Part shown: positions 36,149 through 47,660 of the stretch, one piece after another
Layout of the letters: each line of letters starts with the position of its first letter
Position numbering within the stretch: position 1 is the first letter of the stretch
NCBI RefSeq assembly: GCF_022637415.1
Contig: NZ_CP093340.1
Coordinates: forward strand, 682,001 to 746,000
Origin: Luteimonas sp. S4-F44
GTDB taxonomy: Bacteria > Pseudomonadota > Gammaproteobacteria > Xanthomonadales > Xanthomonadaceae
Reading direction: 5' to 3'
DNA: 64,000 bases
Translations under genes and position numbers: made by a program
The notes under the pieces: model-generated
Told to the model about the DNA's origin: nothing
Database searches by the model: none
What the model saw: the letters and a program-made list of their open reading frames with translations, nothing else

Positions 36149-36400
36149 ATGAAGGCCGACATCCATCCGGATTACCGTGAAGTCGTGTTTCAGGACGTGA
36201 CTTCGGATTTCAAGTTCCTCACCCGCTCGACCCTCGCGGCCACCGCGAAGGAATCGATTCAGTGGGACGACGGCAACGAATACCCGCTGGTCAAGATCGA
36301 CGTGTCCTCGGCCACGCATCCGTTCTACACCGGCCAGAACAAGATCATCGACACCAGCGGTCGGGTCGATAAGTTCCGCAAGCGCTACGCGAAGCAGTAA
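36149..36400 (+). CDS. rpmE2: 50S ribosomal protein L31 type B
   Basis: 83 residues starting [20 protein letters not shown]. This is the zinc-independent paralogue: the CxxC pair of type A L31 is absent and there is no Cys at all. It has the type B insertion and the [11 protein letters not shown] block and basic tail. A strong consensus promoter suggests constitutive expression rather than zinc control. Whether a type A copy exists elsewhere is not visible. Confidence 0.96.
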   Translation: MKADIHPDYREVVFQDVTSDFKFLTRSTLAATAKESIQWDDGNEYPLVKIDVSSATHPFYTGQNKIIDTSGRVDKFRKRYAKQ

Positions 36401-36407
36401 CCGGATC

Positions 36408-36513
36408 GCGCGTCGCTCGTGCGACGCGCCCGGTGTGCGCAGGCGGCCGCCAGCTGGCGGCCGTCGCCGTTTGTGCACGACGCCCATTGCATCTCCGGTG
36501 CGGTGGGCGTCGT
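36408..36513 (+). other. Cluster of three inverted repeats between rpmE2 and gltA
   Basis: Three stems in 106 bases: GCGCGTCG/CGACGCGC (36408-36429), the perfect palindrome CGGCCGCCAGCTGGCGGCCG (36444-36463), and ACGACGCCCA/TGGGCGTCGT (36477-36486 with 36504-36513). The first probably ends rpmE2 transcripts; the role of the others is unknown. The rest of the gap to gltA holds its promoter. Confidence 0.6.
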
Positions 36514-36564
36514 CGTGTTCGATGTTCCCGCAACCCAGTGACCGCGTGTCGCGGGGGGCTATGC

Positions 36565-36570
36565 GATAAT
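36565..36570 (+). promoter_or_regulatory. Extended -10 box of gltA
   Basis: GATAAT preceded by TGC (extended -10 form), 75 bases before the GTG start. No convincing -35. Confidence 0.5.
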
Positions 36571-36645
36571 TGACGCGTTGCGGCACGCGCCGCGCCCGCC
36601 CCACCGGAGCCTTTCGCCGCTCCGGGAAACGAGGAGTCTTCTTCA

Positions 36646-37938
36646 GTGTCCGATACCAATTCCAAGCTCGAACAGGTCACGCTCGATGCCGCCGGCAAGT
36701 CGGTGACGCTGCCCGTCCTGCATGGCACGCTCGGCAATCCCTGCATCGACATCTCGAAGCTGCCGAAGGAAACGGGCTGCTTCACCTACGATTCCGGTTT
36801 CACCGCCACCGCCAGCTGCAAGTCCGCGATCACCTACATCGACGGCGACCAGGGCGTGCTGCTGTATCGCGGCTACCCGATCGAACAGCTCGCCGAACAT
36901 TCCAGCTTCCTGGAAGTGGCCTATCTGCTGATGAACGGCGAACTGCCGTCCAAGGACGAGTTCGGACGCTTCGAGCACGAGGTCACGCATCACACGATGA
37001 TGCACGAGTCGCTCAAGTGCTTCCTGCAGGGCTTCCGCCACGATGCGCATCCGATGGCGATGCTGGCCGCGTCGGTGGCCTCGATGTCGGCGTTCTACCA
37101 CGACACGCTGGACCTGCAGGATCCCGAGCAGCGTCGCCTCGCCGCGATCCGCCTGCTGGCCAAGATGCCGACGCTGGCCGCCGCTGCCTACCGCTATTCG
37201 ATCGGCTGGCCGATCCGTTACCCGCGCAATAGCCTGGGCTACGTCGATCGCTTCCTGCACATGATGTTCGAGGTGCCGAGCGAGCCGCTCGAGCTCAATC
37301 CCGTCGTCGCCAAGGCGATGGACCTGCTGTTCATCCTCCACGCCGACCACGAGCAGAACGCGTCGACCTCGACCGTGCGTCTGGTCGGCTCCACCGGCGC
37401 CAACCCCTACGCCTCGGTCGCGGCCGGTATCACCGCGCTCTGGGGTCCGGCGCACGGCGGCGCCAATGAAGCGGTGCTCAAGCAGCTGGCCGAGATCGGC
37501 GATGCGAAGAATGTCGAGAAGGCAGTCCTGCGCGCCAAGGACAAGAACGACCCGTTCCGTCTGATGGGCTTCGGCCACCGTGTCTACAAGAACTTCGATC
37601 CGCGCGCGAAGATCATCCGCGAGATGACCCACAAGGTGCTCGGTGAGCTGGGCATCGACGATCCGTTGCTGGAAGTGGCGATGAAGCTGGAAGAGGCCGC
37701 GCTCAAGGACGAGTACTTCGTCGAGCGCAAGCTCTACCCGAACGTCGATTTCTACAGCGGCATCATCTACAAGGCGCTGAAGATCCCGACCGAGATGTTC
37801 ACGGTGATGTTCGCCATCGGCCGCACCGCCGGCTGGGTGGCGCACTGGCTCGAGCAGCAGGTCGATCCGGAGGCCAAGATCGGTCGTCCGCGCCAGATCT
37901 ACACCGGCTACGACGTGCGCGACTACCGCAAGGACTGA
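36646..37938 (+). CDS. gltA: Citrate synthase (type II, hexameric type)
   Basis: Condenses acetyl-CoA with oxaloacetate, entry to the TCA cycle. 430 residues, the size of the Gram-negative NADH-sensitive class, with the N-terminal extension ([20 protein letters not shown]). Catalytic residues are visible: His in [10 protein letters not shown], His in [14 protein letters not shown] and Asp in [17 protein letters not shown] is also present. The start is GTG 36646, 10 bases after a GAGGAG ribosome site. Monocistronic, with a strong terminator downstream. Confidence 0.97.
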   Translation: MSDTNSKLEQVTLDAAGKSVTLPVLHGTLGNPCIDISKLPKETGCFTYDSGFTATASCKSAITYIDGDQGVLLYRGYPIEQLAEHSSFLEVAYLLMNGELPSKDEFGRFEHEVTHHTMMHESLKCFLQGFRHDAHPMAMLAASVASMSAFYHDTLDLQDPEQRRLAAIRLLAKMPTLAAAAYRYSIGWPIRYPRNSLGYVDRFLHMMFEVPSEPLELNPVVAKAMDLLFILHADHEQNASTSTVRLVGSTGANPYASVAAGITALWGPAHGGANEAVLKQLAEIGDAKNVEKAVLRAKDKNDPFRLMGFGHRVYKNFDPRAKIIREMTHKVLGELGIDDPLLEVAMKLEEAALKDEYFVERKLYPNVDFYSGIIYKALKIPTEMFTVMFAIGRTAGWVAHWLEQQVDPEAKIGRPRQIYTGYDVRDYRKD

Positions 37939-37960
37939 CGCGTCGCCGAACTGTGTTCAA

Positions 37961-37990
37961 AGAAGCCGCGGTCTCCCGCGGCTTCTTTTT
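37961..37990 (+). terminator. Rho-independent terminator of gltA
   Basis: 11-bp stem AGAAGCCGCGG / CCGCGGCTTCT with a TCTC loop and T run. The 215 bases after it hold nothing I recognise. Confidence 0.92.
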
Positions 37991-38205
37991 GGCTCGTCTC
38001 CCAGCTCGACTTCGGATAGGCAGCAGACTGCCAACCGGAGGCCGCTTTCCCCTCGGCAAGGCCGCTTCGCGGTCCGGCCACGCGAAGCATGCGTGCTCGC
38101 TCGGTTTTAACTCCCTTTGCGAACATGCAAGCAGAGCAGACGCACCCATGGCGCACTAGACGCGGCCATCGGCTGCTGCGATCGGGTTGCTTGTAAAGCG
38201 ACGCG

Positions 38206-38850
38206 CTAGATAGCGTCGTCGTGCCCGGCCGAGCCGACGGCGAGCAATTGGCGCAGTTGCGCCCCGGACACCCGGCGTATCGGCCGGTCGTCCTCGGCCC
38301 GGAGCGGCGCTTGGCGCAGCGCGTTGAGCGGCAGCACGGTCAGCTCGAAGGCCACGTCGCCGGCGTGGAAGGTCCAGCTTGGGCAATCCTCCCGGCGCGT
38401 GCGGTCGAGCCGGACGCGACGACTGCGCGCCTGCGCCGGAATGCGCTGGTCGACCAGGAAGCGTTGCACCGCATCGGCATCGTCGCTGTGCAGGTGCAGT
38501 TGCACCGGCGCCTGGGCATCGGCAGTGCCGTCGAGCACGCTGCCATGCAGGCGGGGCTGGAACGGCGCGAAGAACGTGAGCGCCTCCAGCGCGGCCTCGC
38601 GGCTGCGCCGCAGCGCGTCGGCATGCGCGGTGGGCGAGAACAGGCGGCGATACTCGCCCAGTGCCTGCTCGATCTCCTGGTCCTGCGGCAGTGACGCGTC
38701 GTCGTGGATGCCCAGTCGGCCGGCCGCCTTCAACCGGGCCTGGTGGATGTCGTGGATGCCGCCTTCGGCCATGAGCCGGGCGGCCTCGTGCGCCAGGCGA
38801 TAGCGACGTTCGCGGGTACGGGCCCCGGCATGCTGGCGTGCGCGATGCAT
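38206..38850 (-). CDS. Conserved hypothetical protein (nucleotidyltransferase-like UPF family)
   Basis: 214 residues, cytosolic, no membrane segment. N-terminal block YRLAHEAARLMAEGGIHDIH followed by ARLKAAGRLGIH resembles a family of proteobacterial proteins of unknown function whose members share A-A-R-L-M and the IEQALGEYRRLF segment. The central part has VQLHLHSDDADAVQRFLVDQ and a beta-rich end with ALRQAPLRAEDDRPIRRVSG. I know of no established function. It has no operon partner (mrcA starts beyond, same strand but upstream of nothing shared). Confidence 0.7.
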   Translation of the reverse strand: MHRARQHAGARTRERRYRLAHEAARLMAEGGIHDIHQARLKAAGRLGIHDDASLPQDQEIEQALGEYRRLFSPTAHADALRRSREAALEALTFFAPFQPRLHGSVLDGTADAQAPVQLHLHSDDADAVQRFLVDQRIPAQARSRRVRLDRTRREDCPSWTFHAGDVAFELTVLPLNALRQAPLRAEDDRPIRRVSGAQLRQLLAVGSAGHDDAI

Positions 38851-38961
38851 GCATGTTCCCCCGTGTCGATCGACGTCCCGACTCTACGCCTCCCCCCTCG
38901 ACGGTCAAGCCATCACGCCAGGGGGTGGCGCGATGGGTTCAGGCGTTGCAGGCCATTTCGA

Positions 38962-41523
38962 TCAGAAGATGTCGAACGCTTCCTCGGCCGGCACGTCGTC
39001 GATCCGCACATCGACCTCAGACGCCATCCGTTCCAGGTCCTCGGCCTTCACGTACTCGACGATGCCGCCGCCTTCGGCGCCTACCGGCATCAACCGCCCG
39101 CTGGCGGTGACCGAGACGCGCACCATGCCTTCCGGCGGGTCGTTGGGGGCCTCGGGTACGCCGTTCAGGGCCACCCGCATGAAGTCGATCCAGATCGGCA
39201 GCGCGGCGCGCCCGCCGTACTCGCGGTAGCCCAGCGAGCGGTTGTCGTCGCGCCCGACCCAGACCGAGGTCACCAGGTTACCGCCAAAGCCGGAGAACCA
39301 GGCATCGCGATGGTCGTTGGTCGAGCCGGTCTTGCCGCCCACGTCTTCGCGTTCGAGTACCCGCGCGGCGGTGCCGGTGCCGCGGCGCACGACATCGCGC
39401 ATCATCGAAACCATCTGGTAGGCCACGCGCTCATCGATTGCGCGCTCGGCCATGACCGGCGCCTGGCCGTCGGCGCGAACCTCGGGCTCGGGCGCGGCTT
39501 GCGCTGGTTCCGGCGCCTCGGTGACGGTGCGCTGGGCCGACGCGGGCCCGAGGTCGAAACCATCGATGACGTGCGAGGGCGCGGCGGGCTGGCCGGGGCG
39601 GCCGCCGTCGCCGCAGCCGCGGCACGCCAGCGCCGGATTCTCCTTGAACACCAGCGTGCCTTCGCGGTCGCGGACTTCGTCGATGAACCACGGGTTGACC
39701 CGGAAGCCGCCATTGGCGAATACCGCGTAGCCGCGAGTGACATCGAGCGGCGTCAACGACGGCGTGCCGAGCGCGATCGACAGGTTGGGCGGCAGTTGCG
39801 ATTCGTCGAAGCCGAAGTGGCTGATGTAGCGGCGCGCGTAATCCACGCCGATCATGTCGAGCAGGCGCACGGCGACCAGGTTGCGCGACTGTACCAGCGC
39901 CTCGCGCAGGCGCATCGGCCCGCGGAACTTGCCGTCTGAGTTCTGCGGGCGCCAGTCTTGCCCGCGGCGCATCCTGAACAGCACCGGCGCGTCGGGCACG
40001 ATCGAGGCGGGGTTGAAACCCTTCTCGAACGCCGCGGCGAAGATGAACGGCTTGAAGCTCGACCCGGGCTGGCGGCGCGACTGGGTGGTCCGGTTGAAGT
40101 TGCTGCCAGCGAAGCTGAACCCGCCGATCAGCGCGCGGATGGCGCCATTGTCGGGCTCCAGCGACACCAGCGTGGCCTGGCCGCGCGGCAACTGGTCGAG
40201 CTGCCAGCTCACCGTGGGCGGCGGCACCGGCGCTTCGGGATCGGCATTGGCGGCCACCTTGGCTGGGGTCTCGATCCGGCGCACCCGGGTGAGGTCGCCG
40301 CGCGTGAGCAGAGCGGACGGCGTACGCCCGGTCCAGCGGCTGCTGGCCGCGTCCAGCGTGACGGTGCTGCCGTCGGCAAGGACCACGTCGGCGGTGCCGT
40401 CGCCGCTGCGCAGCACCAGGGCCGGCAGCAGGCCGCCCTGCGGGGCGATGCCGCGCAGCCGGCGCGCGGCGGTCGCCGCGTCTTCGTCGGCCGCCAGTTC
40501 GAAGGTCTCGGCCGGCTTCACCCAGCCGTGGCGGTGGTCGTAGGTCATCAGCCCGTTGCGCACCGCCAGCTCAGCGGCGGCCTGCATCGTTGGGTCGATC
40601 GTCGTGGTGACGTGGTAGCCGCGAGTGAGCACGTCGCCGCCGTAGCGGGCGACCATCTCCAGGCGCACCATCTCGGCCACATAGGGCGCGTAGGCCTCGA
40701 TCGGCCGCTCGTGGGGGCTGGCATGCATCTCGACCGCGCGCGCGGCCGCCGATTCGGCCGGCGTGATGTAGCCCAGCTCCTGCATGCGCGCCAGCACGTA
40801 GACGTCGCGGCGCTCGCGCGCGCGCTCGGGGTTGCTGATCGGGTTGCCACTGGAGGGGAATTTGGGGATCGCGGCCAGCGAAGCCATTTCGTCCAGATCG
40901 AGCTCGGCCAGCGACTTGCCGTAATAGAACTCGGCCGCCGCGGCCACGCCGTAGGCGCGGTTGCCGAAGAAGCTCTTGTTCAGGTACAACTCGAAGATCT
41001 CGTCCTTGGTGAGATTCTGCTCCATCTTGCGCGCCAGCAGCATCTCGGCGAACTTGCGGGTGAAGCTGTACTCCGAGCTCAGGAAGAACTGCCGGGCGAC
41101 CTGCTGGGTGATTGTCGAGCCGCCGGGGACACGGCGGTCGTCGGTGGTCGCCAGCAGCCACAGCGCGCGGGCCACGCCGCGGTAGTCGATGCCGCCGTGC
41201 TGGTAGAAGCGCGCGTCCTCGGTGGCCAGGAATGCCTGCTTCAGGCGCTCGGGCACCTGGTCGATCTTGACCGGGTAGCGCCGCGTCTCGCCGAACAGCG
41301 CGATCAGCTTGCCGTCCCGGGAGTAGACGTACATCGGCTCCTGCATCTCGATGTCGCGCAGGGTCTCCACATCGGGCAGCTTGGAGGCCACGGCCGTGTA
41401 CAGGATGCCGGCGGCCACGGTGGCCAGGAGGGCCAACACCAGGCCCAGGATCAGGACCCAGCGCAGCAGGCGGCGGAAACGGGAGGCGCGGGGGCGGGGG
41501 GGCGACGCGGGATCGGGTCTCAT
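38962..41523 (-). CDS. mrcA: Penicillin-binding protein 1A (bifunctional)
   Basis: 853 residues. One membrane helix (about 20-42), then GT51 glycosyltransferase with catalytic [35 protein letters not shown] and the [20 protein letters not shown] block; an OB-like insert; and the transpeptidase with SxxK ([10 protein letters not shown]), SRN and KTG (GGKTGSTND). Polymerises and crosslinks peptidoglycan in the periplasm. Start choice: ATG 41523 gives a short basic cytosolic tail, but a TATACT box lies only 6 bases ahead, so either the message is leaderless or translation begins at the ATG at 41544. Divergent from pilMNOPQ, a conserved gammaproteobacterial arrangement. Confidence 0.95.
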   Translation of the reverse strand: MRPDPASPPRPRASRFRRLLRWVLILGLVLALLATVAAGILYTAVASKLPDVETLRDIEMQEPMYVYSRDGKLIALFGETRRYPVKIDQVPERLKQAFLATEDARFYQHGGIDYRGVARALWLLATTDDRRVPGGSTITQQVARQFFLSSEYSFTRKFAEMLLARKMEQNLTKDEIFELYLNKSFFGNRAYGVAAAAEFYYGKSLAELDLDEMASLAAIPKFPSSGNPISNPERARERRDVYVLARMQELGYITPAESAAARAVEMHASPHERPIEAYAPYVAEMVRLEMVARYGGDVLTRGYHVTTTIDPTMQAAAELAVRNGLMTYDHRHGWVKPAETFELAADEDAATAARRLRGIAPQGGLLPALVLRSGDGTADVVLADGSTVTLDAASSRWTGRTPSALLTRGDLTRVRRIETPAKVAANADPEAPVPPPTVSWQLDQLPRGQATLVSLEPDNGAIRALIGGFSFAGSNFNRTTQSRRQPGSSFKPFIFAAAFEKGFNPASIVPDAPVLFRMRRGQDWRPQNSDGKFRGPMRLREALVQSRNLVAVRLLDMIGVDYARRYISHFGFDESQLPPNLSIALGTPSLTPLDVTRGYAVFANGGFRVNPWFIDEVRDREGTLVFKENPALACRGCGDGGRPGQPAAPSHVIDGFDLGPASAQRTVTEAPEPAQAAPEPEVRADGQAPVMAERAIDERVAYQMVSMMRDVVRRGTGTAARVLEREDVGGKTGSTNDHRDAWFSGFGGNLVTSVWVGRDDNRSLGYREYGGRAALPIWIDFMRVALNGVPEAPNDPPEGMVRVSVTASGRLMPVGAEGGGIVEYVKAEDLERMASEVDVRIDDVPAEEAFDIF

Positions 41524-41529
41524 CCGCGC

Positions 41530-41535
41530 AGTATA
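41530..41535 (-). promoter_or_regulatory. -10-like box overlapping the mrcA 5' end
   Basis: TATACT on the minus strand, 6 bases before ATG 41523. No clear -35 at the expected distance. Confidence 0.45.
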
Positions 41536-41561
41536 GGACGCCATCGCCGGCCGGTCTCTGA

Positions 41562-42769
<1,208 letters not shown>

Positions 42770-42770
<1 letters not shown>

Positions 42771-43375
42771 TGGCGCGGATCAACCTGCTGCCCTGGCGTG
42801 CCGAGCGGCGCCGGCAACGACAGAAGGAATTCATGGCGATGGCCGTGCTGGCGGCTGTGGCCGGCATCGTGCTGTGGCTGCTGGTGAACATGTACTACAA
42901 CGCGCAGCTCGACGGGCAGCACGCGCGCAACGCGTTCCTGCAACAGCAGATCGCCGAGCTCGATCGCGAGATCGTCGAGATCGACGGCCTCGACCGCCAG
43001 CGCACGCGATTGCTCGCGCGCAAGGCAGTGATCGAGGAGCTGCAGGGCAACCGTTCGCAGATGGTGCACCTGTTCGACCAGTTGGTGCGGACCATTCCTG
43101 ACGGCGTGCTGCTGACCTCGCTCAAGCAGGAAGGGCAGCTGTTGACGCTGGAGGGGCGCTCGCAGTCGAACGCGCGCGTGAGCACCTACATGCGTGCGCT
43201 CGAGGGCTCGGGCTGGATGACCAACCCGCAGTTGGCGGTCATCGAGGCCCGCGACGGCGTGCCGGGTCTCCCATACGCGTTCACGCTCAACGTCCAGCTC
43301 TCGACGCCAGCCGCCAAGGAGGCCGGCACAGCGACGCCTGCGCCCGCCGCATCCGCCCAGGAGGTTGCCCCGTGA
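42770..43375 (+). CDS. pilN: Type IV pilus alignment protein PilN
   Basis: 201 residues, bitopic inner-membrane protein. The cytosolic N terminus starts MARINLLPWRAERRRQRQKE, whose INLLPWR is the PilM-binding motif; a membrane helix (about 22-43) and a periplasmic coiled coil follow, then a ferredoxin-like fold. Its ATG shares one base with the pilM stop. The Ala/Pro-rich tail (about 180-201) is low complexity. Forms heterodimers with PilO. Confidence 0.95.
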
Positions 43376-44046
43376 GCCGCAAGAAGGTGTCGCTGCGCGA
43401 GCTCGACCTCAACAACGTCGGCGCCTGGCCACGCGAGTACCGCATCGGGACCTGCGTGGTCGTGGGCCTGCTGATCTTCGCACTGCTGTGGTGGGGGGTC
43501 ACCCGCGACAAGGGCAACGACCTGCGCACGCTGGAAGAACAGGAAGCCACACTGCGCAGCGACTTCGAGACCAAGCAGGGCAAGGCCGCCAACCTTGAAC
43601 CGCTCAAGCAGCAGCTCGCGCAGATGGAGCAGCAACTGCAGCAGATGCTGCGCCAGTTGCCGAGCAAGACCGAGATGCCGGACCTGATCACCGACATCTC
43701 GCAGACCGCGATCGCCACCGGCATCCAGAACGACCTGTTCCGGCCCGGCACCGAGGTGCCGCGCGAGTTCTACGCCGAGCAGCCGATCGCGCTGCGCATG
43801 GTCGGCACCTATCACCAGTTCGGCGCGTTCGTCAGCGGGGTCGCGTCCTTGCCGCGCGTGGTCATCATGACGATGCACGACATCTCGCTCAAACCCCGCG
43901 GCGACGACACTGGCGGACTGGCCGCCATCGGCCCCAACTCGGTGCTCGAACTCTCCGGCACGGTGAAGACCTACCGCTACCTCGACGAAGAGGAGACCGC
44001 GGCGCAGGAGCAGGCGGCCGCCGCCGCGACCGGGGAGACGCCCTGA
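43372..44046 (+). CDS. pilO: Type IV pilus alignment protein PilO
   Basis: 224 residues from GTG 43372, overlapping pilN by 4 bases. Short cytosolic part, membrane helix (about 26-44, GTCVVVGLLIFALLWWGV), a long coiled coil (about 50-95, rich in LEQQ-type repeats) and a periplasmic ferredoxin-like domain with ALRMVGTYHQFGAFVSGVA. Partner of PilN in the inner-membrane alignment complex. Ala/Gln-rich end. Confidence 0.95.
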   Translation: MSRKKVSLRELDLNNVGAWPREYRIGTCVVVGLLIFALLWWGVTRDKGNDLRTLEEQEATLRSDFETKQGKAANLEPLKQQLAQMEQQLQQMLRQLPSKTEMPDLITDISQTAIATGIQNDLFRPGTEVPREFYAEQPIALRMVGTYHQFGAFVSGVASLPRVVIMTMHDISLKPRGDDTGGLAAIGPNSVLELSGTVKTYRYLDEEETAAQEQAAAAATGETP

Positions 44047-44588
44047 TGGCCGCGATCGCCAAATCGATGTCCCGATTCGCGCTGGTGGCTGTGCTGGCCG
44101 TGCTCGCGGTCGGCTGTGGGCGCGACATCACCAGCGAGCCCGGCGGCGCGCCCAATCTCGAGGTCTGGGTCGACGAGGTCAAGCAGCGGCCCGCGCCGCC
44201 GCTCGAGCCGCTGCCGGTGATGCAGCAGTTCGAGACCTTCGAATACTCCGCCCAGGGCATCCGCGACCCCTTCAGCAACGCGTTCACCGACGTCGACAGC
44301 GGCAGCGGGTTGCGGCCGGACTCTAACCGTCGCAAAGAGATTACCGAGCAGTTCCCGCTCGACAGCATGTCGATGGTCGGCACCATGAACACCGGGGCCC
44401 GCATGCTCGGGCTGGTGCTGGCGCCCGACAAAGTGACCTACCGCATCGCGCCGGGAAACTACCTGGGGCAGAACGATGGCCGTGTCACATCGGTCTCCGA
44501 GAATCGTATCGAGCTCGTCGAGCTGGTGCCCGACGGTGCCGGCGGCTGGCTCGAACGCCCGGCCTCGCTCGCGCTGAATGAAAAATGA
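44046..44588 (+). CDS. pilP: Type IV pilus lipoprotein PilP
   Basis: 180 residues. Lipoprotein signal with lipobox LAVGC (Cys near residue 24). The mature protein contains YSAQGIRDPFSNAF and the beta-domain DSMSMVGTMNTG and APDKVTYRIAPGNYLGQNDG that contacts PilQ. Bridges PilNO to the secretin. ATG 44046 shares one base with the pilO stop. Confidence 0.95.
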   Translation: MAAIAKSMSRFALVAVLAVLAVGCGRDITSEPGGAPNLEVWVDEVKQRPAPPLEPLPVMQQFETFEYSAQGIRDPFSNAFTDVDSGSGLRPDSNRRKEITEQFPLDSMSMVGTMNTGARMLGLVLAPDKVTYRIAPGNYLGQNDGRVTSVSENRIELVELVPDGAGGWLERPASLALNEK

Positions 44589-44601
44589 TGAGGAAAGCAA
44601 G

Positions 44602-46497
44602 ATGACCGTGAGCAAAGCGGGAAGCCCGCGGGCCGCAGGGACGTCGGCGCTCCACGCCGGCGCATTCGGCCTGGCAATTGGCATGTTGGCGGCGTTCGGC
44701 GGCGTGCACGCCGCGCAGCCGGCCGTACCGGGATCGCTGCTGCCTGCGCTGCAGGCGTCGGCGGGGGCGGCGCATACCGGCGTTTCGGTGACCGATCTCG
44801 ATTTCAAGCGTGGAGACGGCGGCTCGGGCAAGCTGATTCTGCGCTTCGACGGCGAGGGCGCTGCCCCCGACCTGCGCACGCAGGATGGCAATGTCGTCAT
44901 CAACCTGGGGAGCACCACGTTGCCGGCGCAATTGCAGCGCCCGCTCAACGTCGTCGACTTCGCCACCCCGGTACAACGCATCGACGCGCGCCAGAGTGGC
45001 AACGGCGCGCAGGTCGTGCTCAGTGCCCGCGGTGACTTCGAGCCGATGGCCTACCAGAGCGGCCGCGACTACATCGTCGAGATCGTGCCGCGCGCAGCCT
45101 CGAGCGATCGCGCGGTCGGTGCGTCCACCGCCGCCGCGGCCATGGGCCAGGCCGCGACGACCGTCGCCGATGCGCGGGCCTACAGTGGCCGGCCGGTGAC
45201 GTTCAACTTCCAGGACGTGCCGGTGCGCACGGTGCTGCAGCTGATCGCCGACGAGTCCGACCTCAACATCGTTGCCAGCGACAGCGTCGCCGGCAACGTG
45301 ACCCTGCGCTTGCAGAACGTGCCGTGGGACCAGGCGCTGGATATCGTGCTGCAGGCCAAGTCGCTCGACAAGCGCCGCAGCGGCAATGTGGTCTGGGTCG
45401 CCCCGCAGAGCGAGATCGCCGCGTTCGAGCAGGCCAAGGAAGACGCGCGCCTGGCGATCGAAGAGCGTGCGGAGATGACCACCGAGTACATCCCGATCAG
45501 CTACGGCAATGCCGAGGACATCGCCAAGCTGCTGACCGAGGAAAGCAAGAACGGCATGGGCGCCAACGTCAACAACACCGGCGCCGGGACGTCGCAGCAG
45601 CGCGGCTTCCTGTCGGCGCGCGGCAGCCTGAGCTTCGACCGCCGCACCAACACGCTGCTGGTGATCGACATCCCCGCCCGCGTCAACGAGATCCGGCGCC
45701 TGGTGACTCTGCTCGACAAACCGGTCGACCAGGTGGTGATCGAGGCGCGTATCGTGATTGCGAACGAGTCGTTCGCGCGCGATCTCGGCGCCCGATTCGG
45801 CGTGTCCACGCGCAATCGCATCGACGATCGGGTCGATGTCGGCGGCACGCTACCTATTGCGCAGGATGGCTCTGTCGGTGTCCCGGGGGGCTTGAACGTG
45901 AACCTGCCGGTGACCGGTGGTGCGCCGTCGCTGGCGTTCACGATCCTGGGCAATACGATCAATTGGGCGGTCGAACTGCAGGCCCTGCAGACCGAGCAGC
46001 GCGGCGAGGTGATCTCCAATCCCCGCGTCGTCACCAGCAACCAGCGCGAGGCCACGATCAGCCAGGGCCAGGAGATCGGCTACCTCACCGTGACCGGCGG
46101 ACAGAGCAACAATGTGCCGACCGTGCAGTTCAAGGACGTGCTGCTGGAGCTGAAGGTCACGCCGACGATCACCAACGACGGCCGCGTGTTCCTGGCGATG
46201 GATATCAAGAAGGACGAGGTGATTGATACCGTCAGTTATCCAAATGTTGGAGAGGTGCCGCTGATCAGCAAGCGCAACGTGACCACGGCGGTGCTGATCG
46301 ATGATGGCCAGACGGTCGCGATCGGCGGCGTCTACGAGTTCGCCGACCGCGCTTCCTTGTCGAAGGTGCCATTCCTGGGCGACCTGCCGATCCTGGGTAA
46401 CCTGTTCAAGAGCCGCGGCCGCACCAAGGAAAAGGCCGAGTTGCTGATCTTCGTGACCCCGAAGGTCATGCGCGTCGCACAGCGCCCGATCGGCTGA
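44602..46497 (+). CDS. pilQ: Type IV pilus secretin PilQ
   Basis: Outer-membrane channel for the pilus; 631 residues from ATG 44602, which follows an AGGAAAG ribosome site. An ATG 8 codons earlier (44578) inside the pilP end is less likely. Signal peptide, one AMIN domain (about 55-140; many PilQ proteins have two), STN-like N0 (VTFNFQDVPVRTVLQLIADE), N1, and the secretin core with VEARIVIANE, QGQEIGYLTV and the C-terminal VPFLGDLPILGNLFKSR. A stop-proximal hairpin ends the operon. Confidence 0.95.
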   Translation: MTVSKAGSPRAAGTSALHAGAFGLAIGMLAAFGGVHAAQPAVPGSLLPALQASAGAAHTGVSVTDLDFKRGDGGSGKLILRFDGEGAAPDLRTQDGNVVINLGSTTLPAQLQRPLNVVDFATPVQRIDARQSGNGAQVVLSARGDFEPMAYQSGRDYIVEIVPRAASSDRAVGASTAAAAMGQAATTVADARAYSGRPVTFNFQDVPVRTVLQLIADESDLNIVASDSVAGNVTLRLQNVPWDQALDIVLQAKSLDKRRSGNVVWVAPQSEIAAFEQAKEDARLAIEERAEMTTEYIPISYGNAEDIAKLLTEESKNGMGANVNNTGAGTSQQRGFLSARGSLSFDRRTNTLLVIDIPARVNEIRRLVTLLDKPVDQVVIEARIVIANESFARDLGARFGVSTRNRIDDRVDVGGTLPIAQDGSVGVPGGLNVNLPVTGGAPSLAFTILGNTINWAVELQALQTEQRGEVISNPRVVTSNQREATISQGQEIGYLTVTGGQSNNVPTVQFKDVLLELKVTPTITNDGRVFLAMDIKKDEVIDTVSYPNVGEVPLISKRNVTTAVLIDDGQTVAIGGVYEFADRASLSKVPFLGDLPILGNLFKSRGRTKEKAELLIFVTPKVMRVAQRPIG

Positions 46498-46520
46498 TCG
46501 CCGACGCCTGGCGTGACGTC

Positions 46521-46545
46521 ACGGGGCCCGCGAGGGCCCCGTTTT
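46521..46545 (+). terminator. Rho-independent terminator after pilQ
   Basis: 9-bp stem ACGGGGCCC / GGGCCCCGT with a GCGA loop and TTTT. Confidence 0.85.
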
Positions 46546-46648
46546 CATGTCCGCCGGCTGACGCTCACCGAGACGCGGGTTGAACCCGGCCCCCCGGTTC
46601 GGGTCACACTGTCGAGCGGCGCAACGGGCGTCGGACACAGAGAACCCG

Positions 46649-47641
46649 ATGGAGCATGCGGTCGAACACCCGGGACATCTGCAGGCGCGGTTTGTCGCGC
46701 TGCGCGAGGCCCTGAGCGAGGAGATCGTCGGCCAGCCCGCGCTGGTCGACCGGTTGCTGGTGGCCTTGCTGGCCGATGGTCACCTGCTGGTGGAGGGCGC
46801 GCCGGGCCTGGCCAAGACCAGTGCGATCCGGGCGCTCGCGGCGCGGCTGGACGCCGATTTCGCACGGCTGCAGTTCACGCCCGACCTGCTGCCCGCCGAC
46901 CTGACCGGGACCGAGATTTGGCGTCCGCAGGATGGCCGGTTCGAGTTCCAGGCCGGCCCGATCTTCCATCCGCTGCTGCTCGCCGACGAGATCAACCGCG
47001 CGCCGGCGAAGGTCCAGTCCGCGCTGCTCGAGGCGATGGGCGAGCGCCAGGTGACGGTCGGTGGCCGGACCTACCCACTGCCCGATCCGTTCCTGGTCAT
47101 GGCCACGCAGAATCCGATCGAGCAGGAGGGCACGTTCCCGTTGCCCGAGGCGCAACTCGACCGGTTCCTGATGCATGTGCGCGTGGGCTATCCCGATGCG
47201 GGGGCCGAGGCGCGCATCCTGCAACTGGCGCGGGAGCGGGCGCTGGCCCAACTCGATGCGCGACCCGAGGCGGTCGAACGGATGCCGCTCGCGGCGCTGT
47301 TCGAAGCGCGTCGGGCGGTGCTCGCGCTGCATATGGCGCCGCCGGTGGAGCGCTATCTGGTCGAGTTGGTCCTGGCCTCGCGCGATGCCGCGCGCTACGA
47401 CGCCGCGCTTGCGGCGCGCATCGCCTGGGGCGCCAGTCCCCGCGGTTCGATTGCACTCGAGCGCTGCGCGCGGGCCGTGGCCTGGCTCGCCGGCCGCGAC
47501 TTCGTCACGCCCGACGACGTCCGCGCAGTGGCCCCGGACGTGCTGCGGCATCGCATCCTGCCCAGCTACGAGGCGACCGCCGAGGGCTGGGACGGCGAAC
47601 GCCTGGTGCAGGCCTTGCTCGACCGCGTCCCGTTGCCCTGA
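46649..47641 (+). CDS. MoxR family AAA+ ATPase
   Basis: 330 residues; chaperone-type AAA+ ATPase that acts with VWA-domain proteins. Walker A EGAPGLAKTS, Walker B LLLADEINRAP, sensor 1 ATQNPIEQEGTFPLPEAQLD and the C-terminal lid with RHRILPSYEA. ATG 46649 is used; the frame extends 23 codons upstream from a TTG without a ribosome site. First gene of a six-gene operon with DUF58, DUF4381, two VWA proteins and BatD, the standard MoxR-Bat set. The client is unknown; Bat systems are linked to envelope stress tolerance in other bacteria. Confidence 0.94.
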   Translation: MEHAVEHPGHLQARFVALREALSEEIVGQPALVDRLLVALLADGHLLVEGAPGLAKTSAIRALAARLDADFARLQFTPDLLPADLTGTEIWRPQDGRFEFQAGPIFHPLLLADEINRAPAKVQSALLEAMGERQVTVGGRTYPLPDPFLVMATQNPIEQEGTFPLPEAQLDRFLMHVRVGYPDAGAEARILQLARERALAQLDARPEAVERMPLAALFEARRAVLALHMAPPVERYLVELVLASRDAARYDAALAARIAWGASPRGSIALERCARAVAWLAGRDFVTPDDVRAVAPDVLRHRILPSYEATAEGWDGERLVQALLDRVPLP

Positions 47642-47660
47642 CGGTCGGGAGCGGACGGTT

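Noticed and set aside
37991-38205. Short open frames after the gltA terminator
   Set aside because: No ribosome site, no conserved pattern and overlapping in several frames; treated as non-coding.
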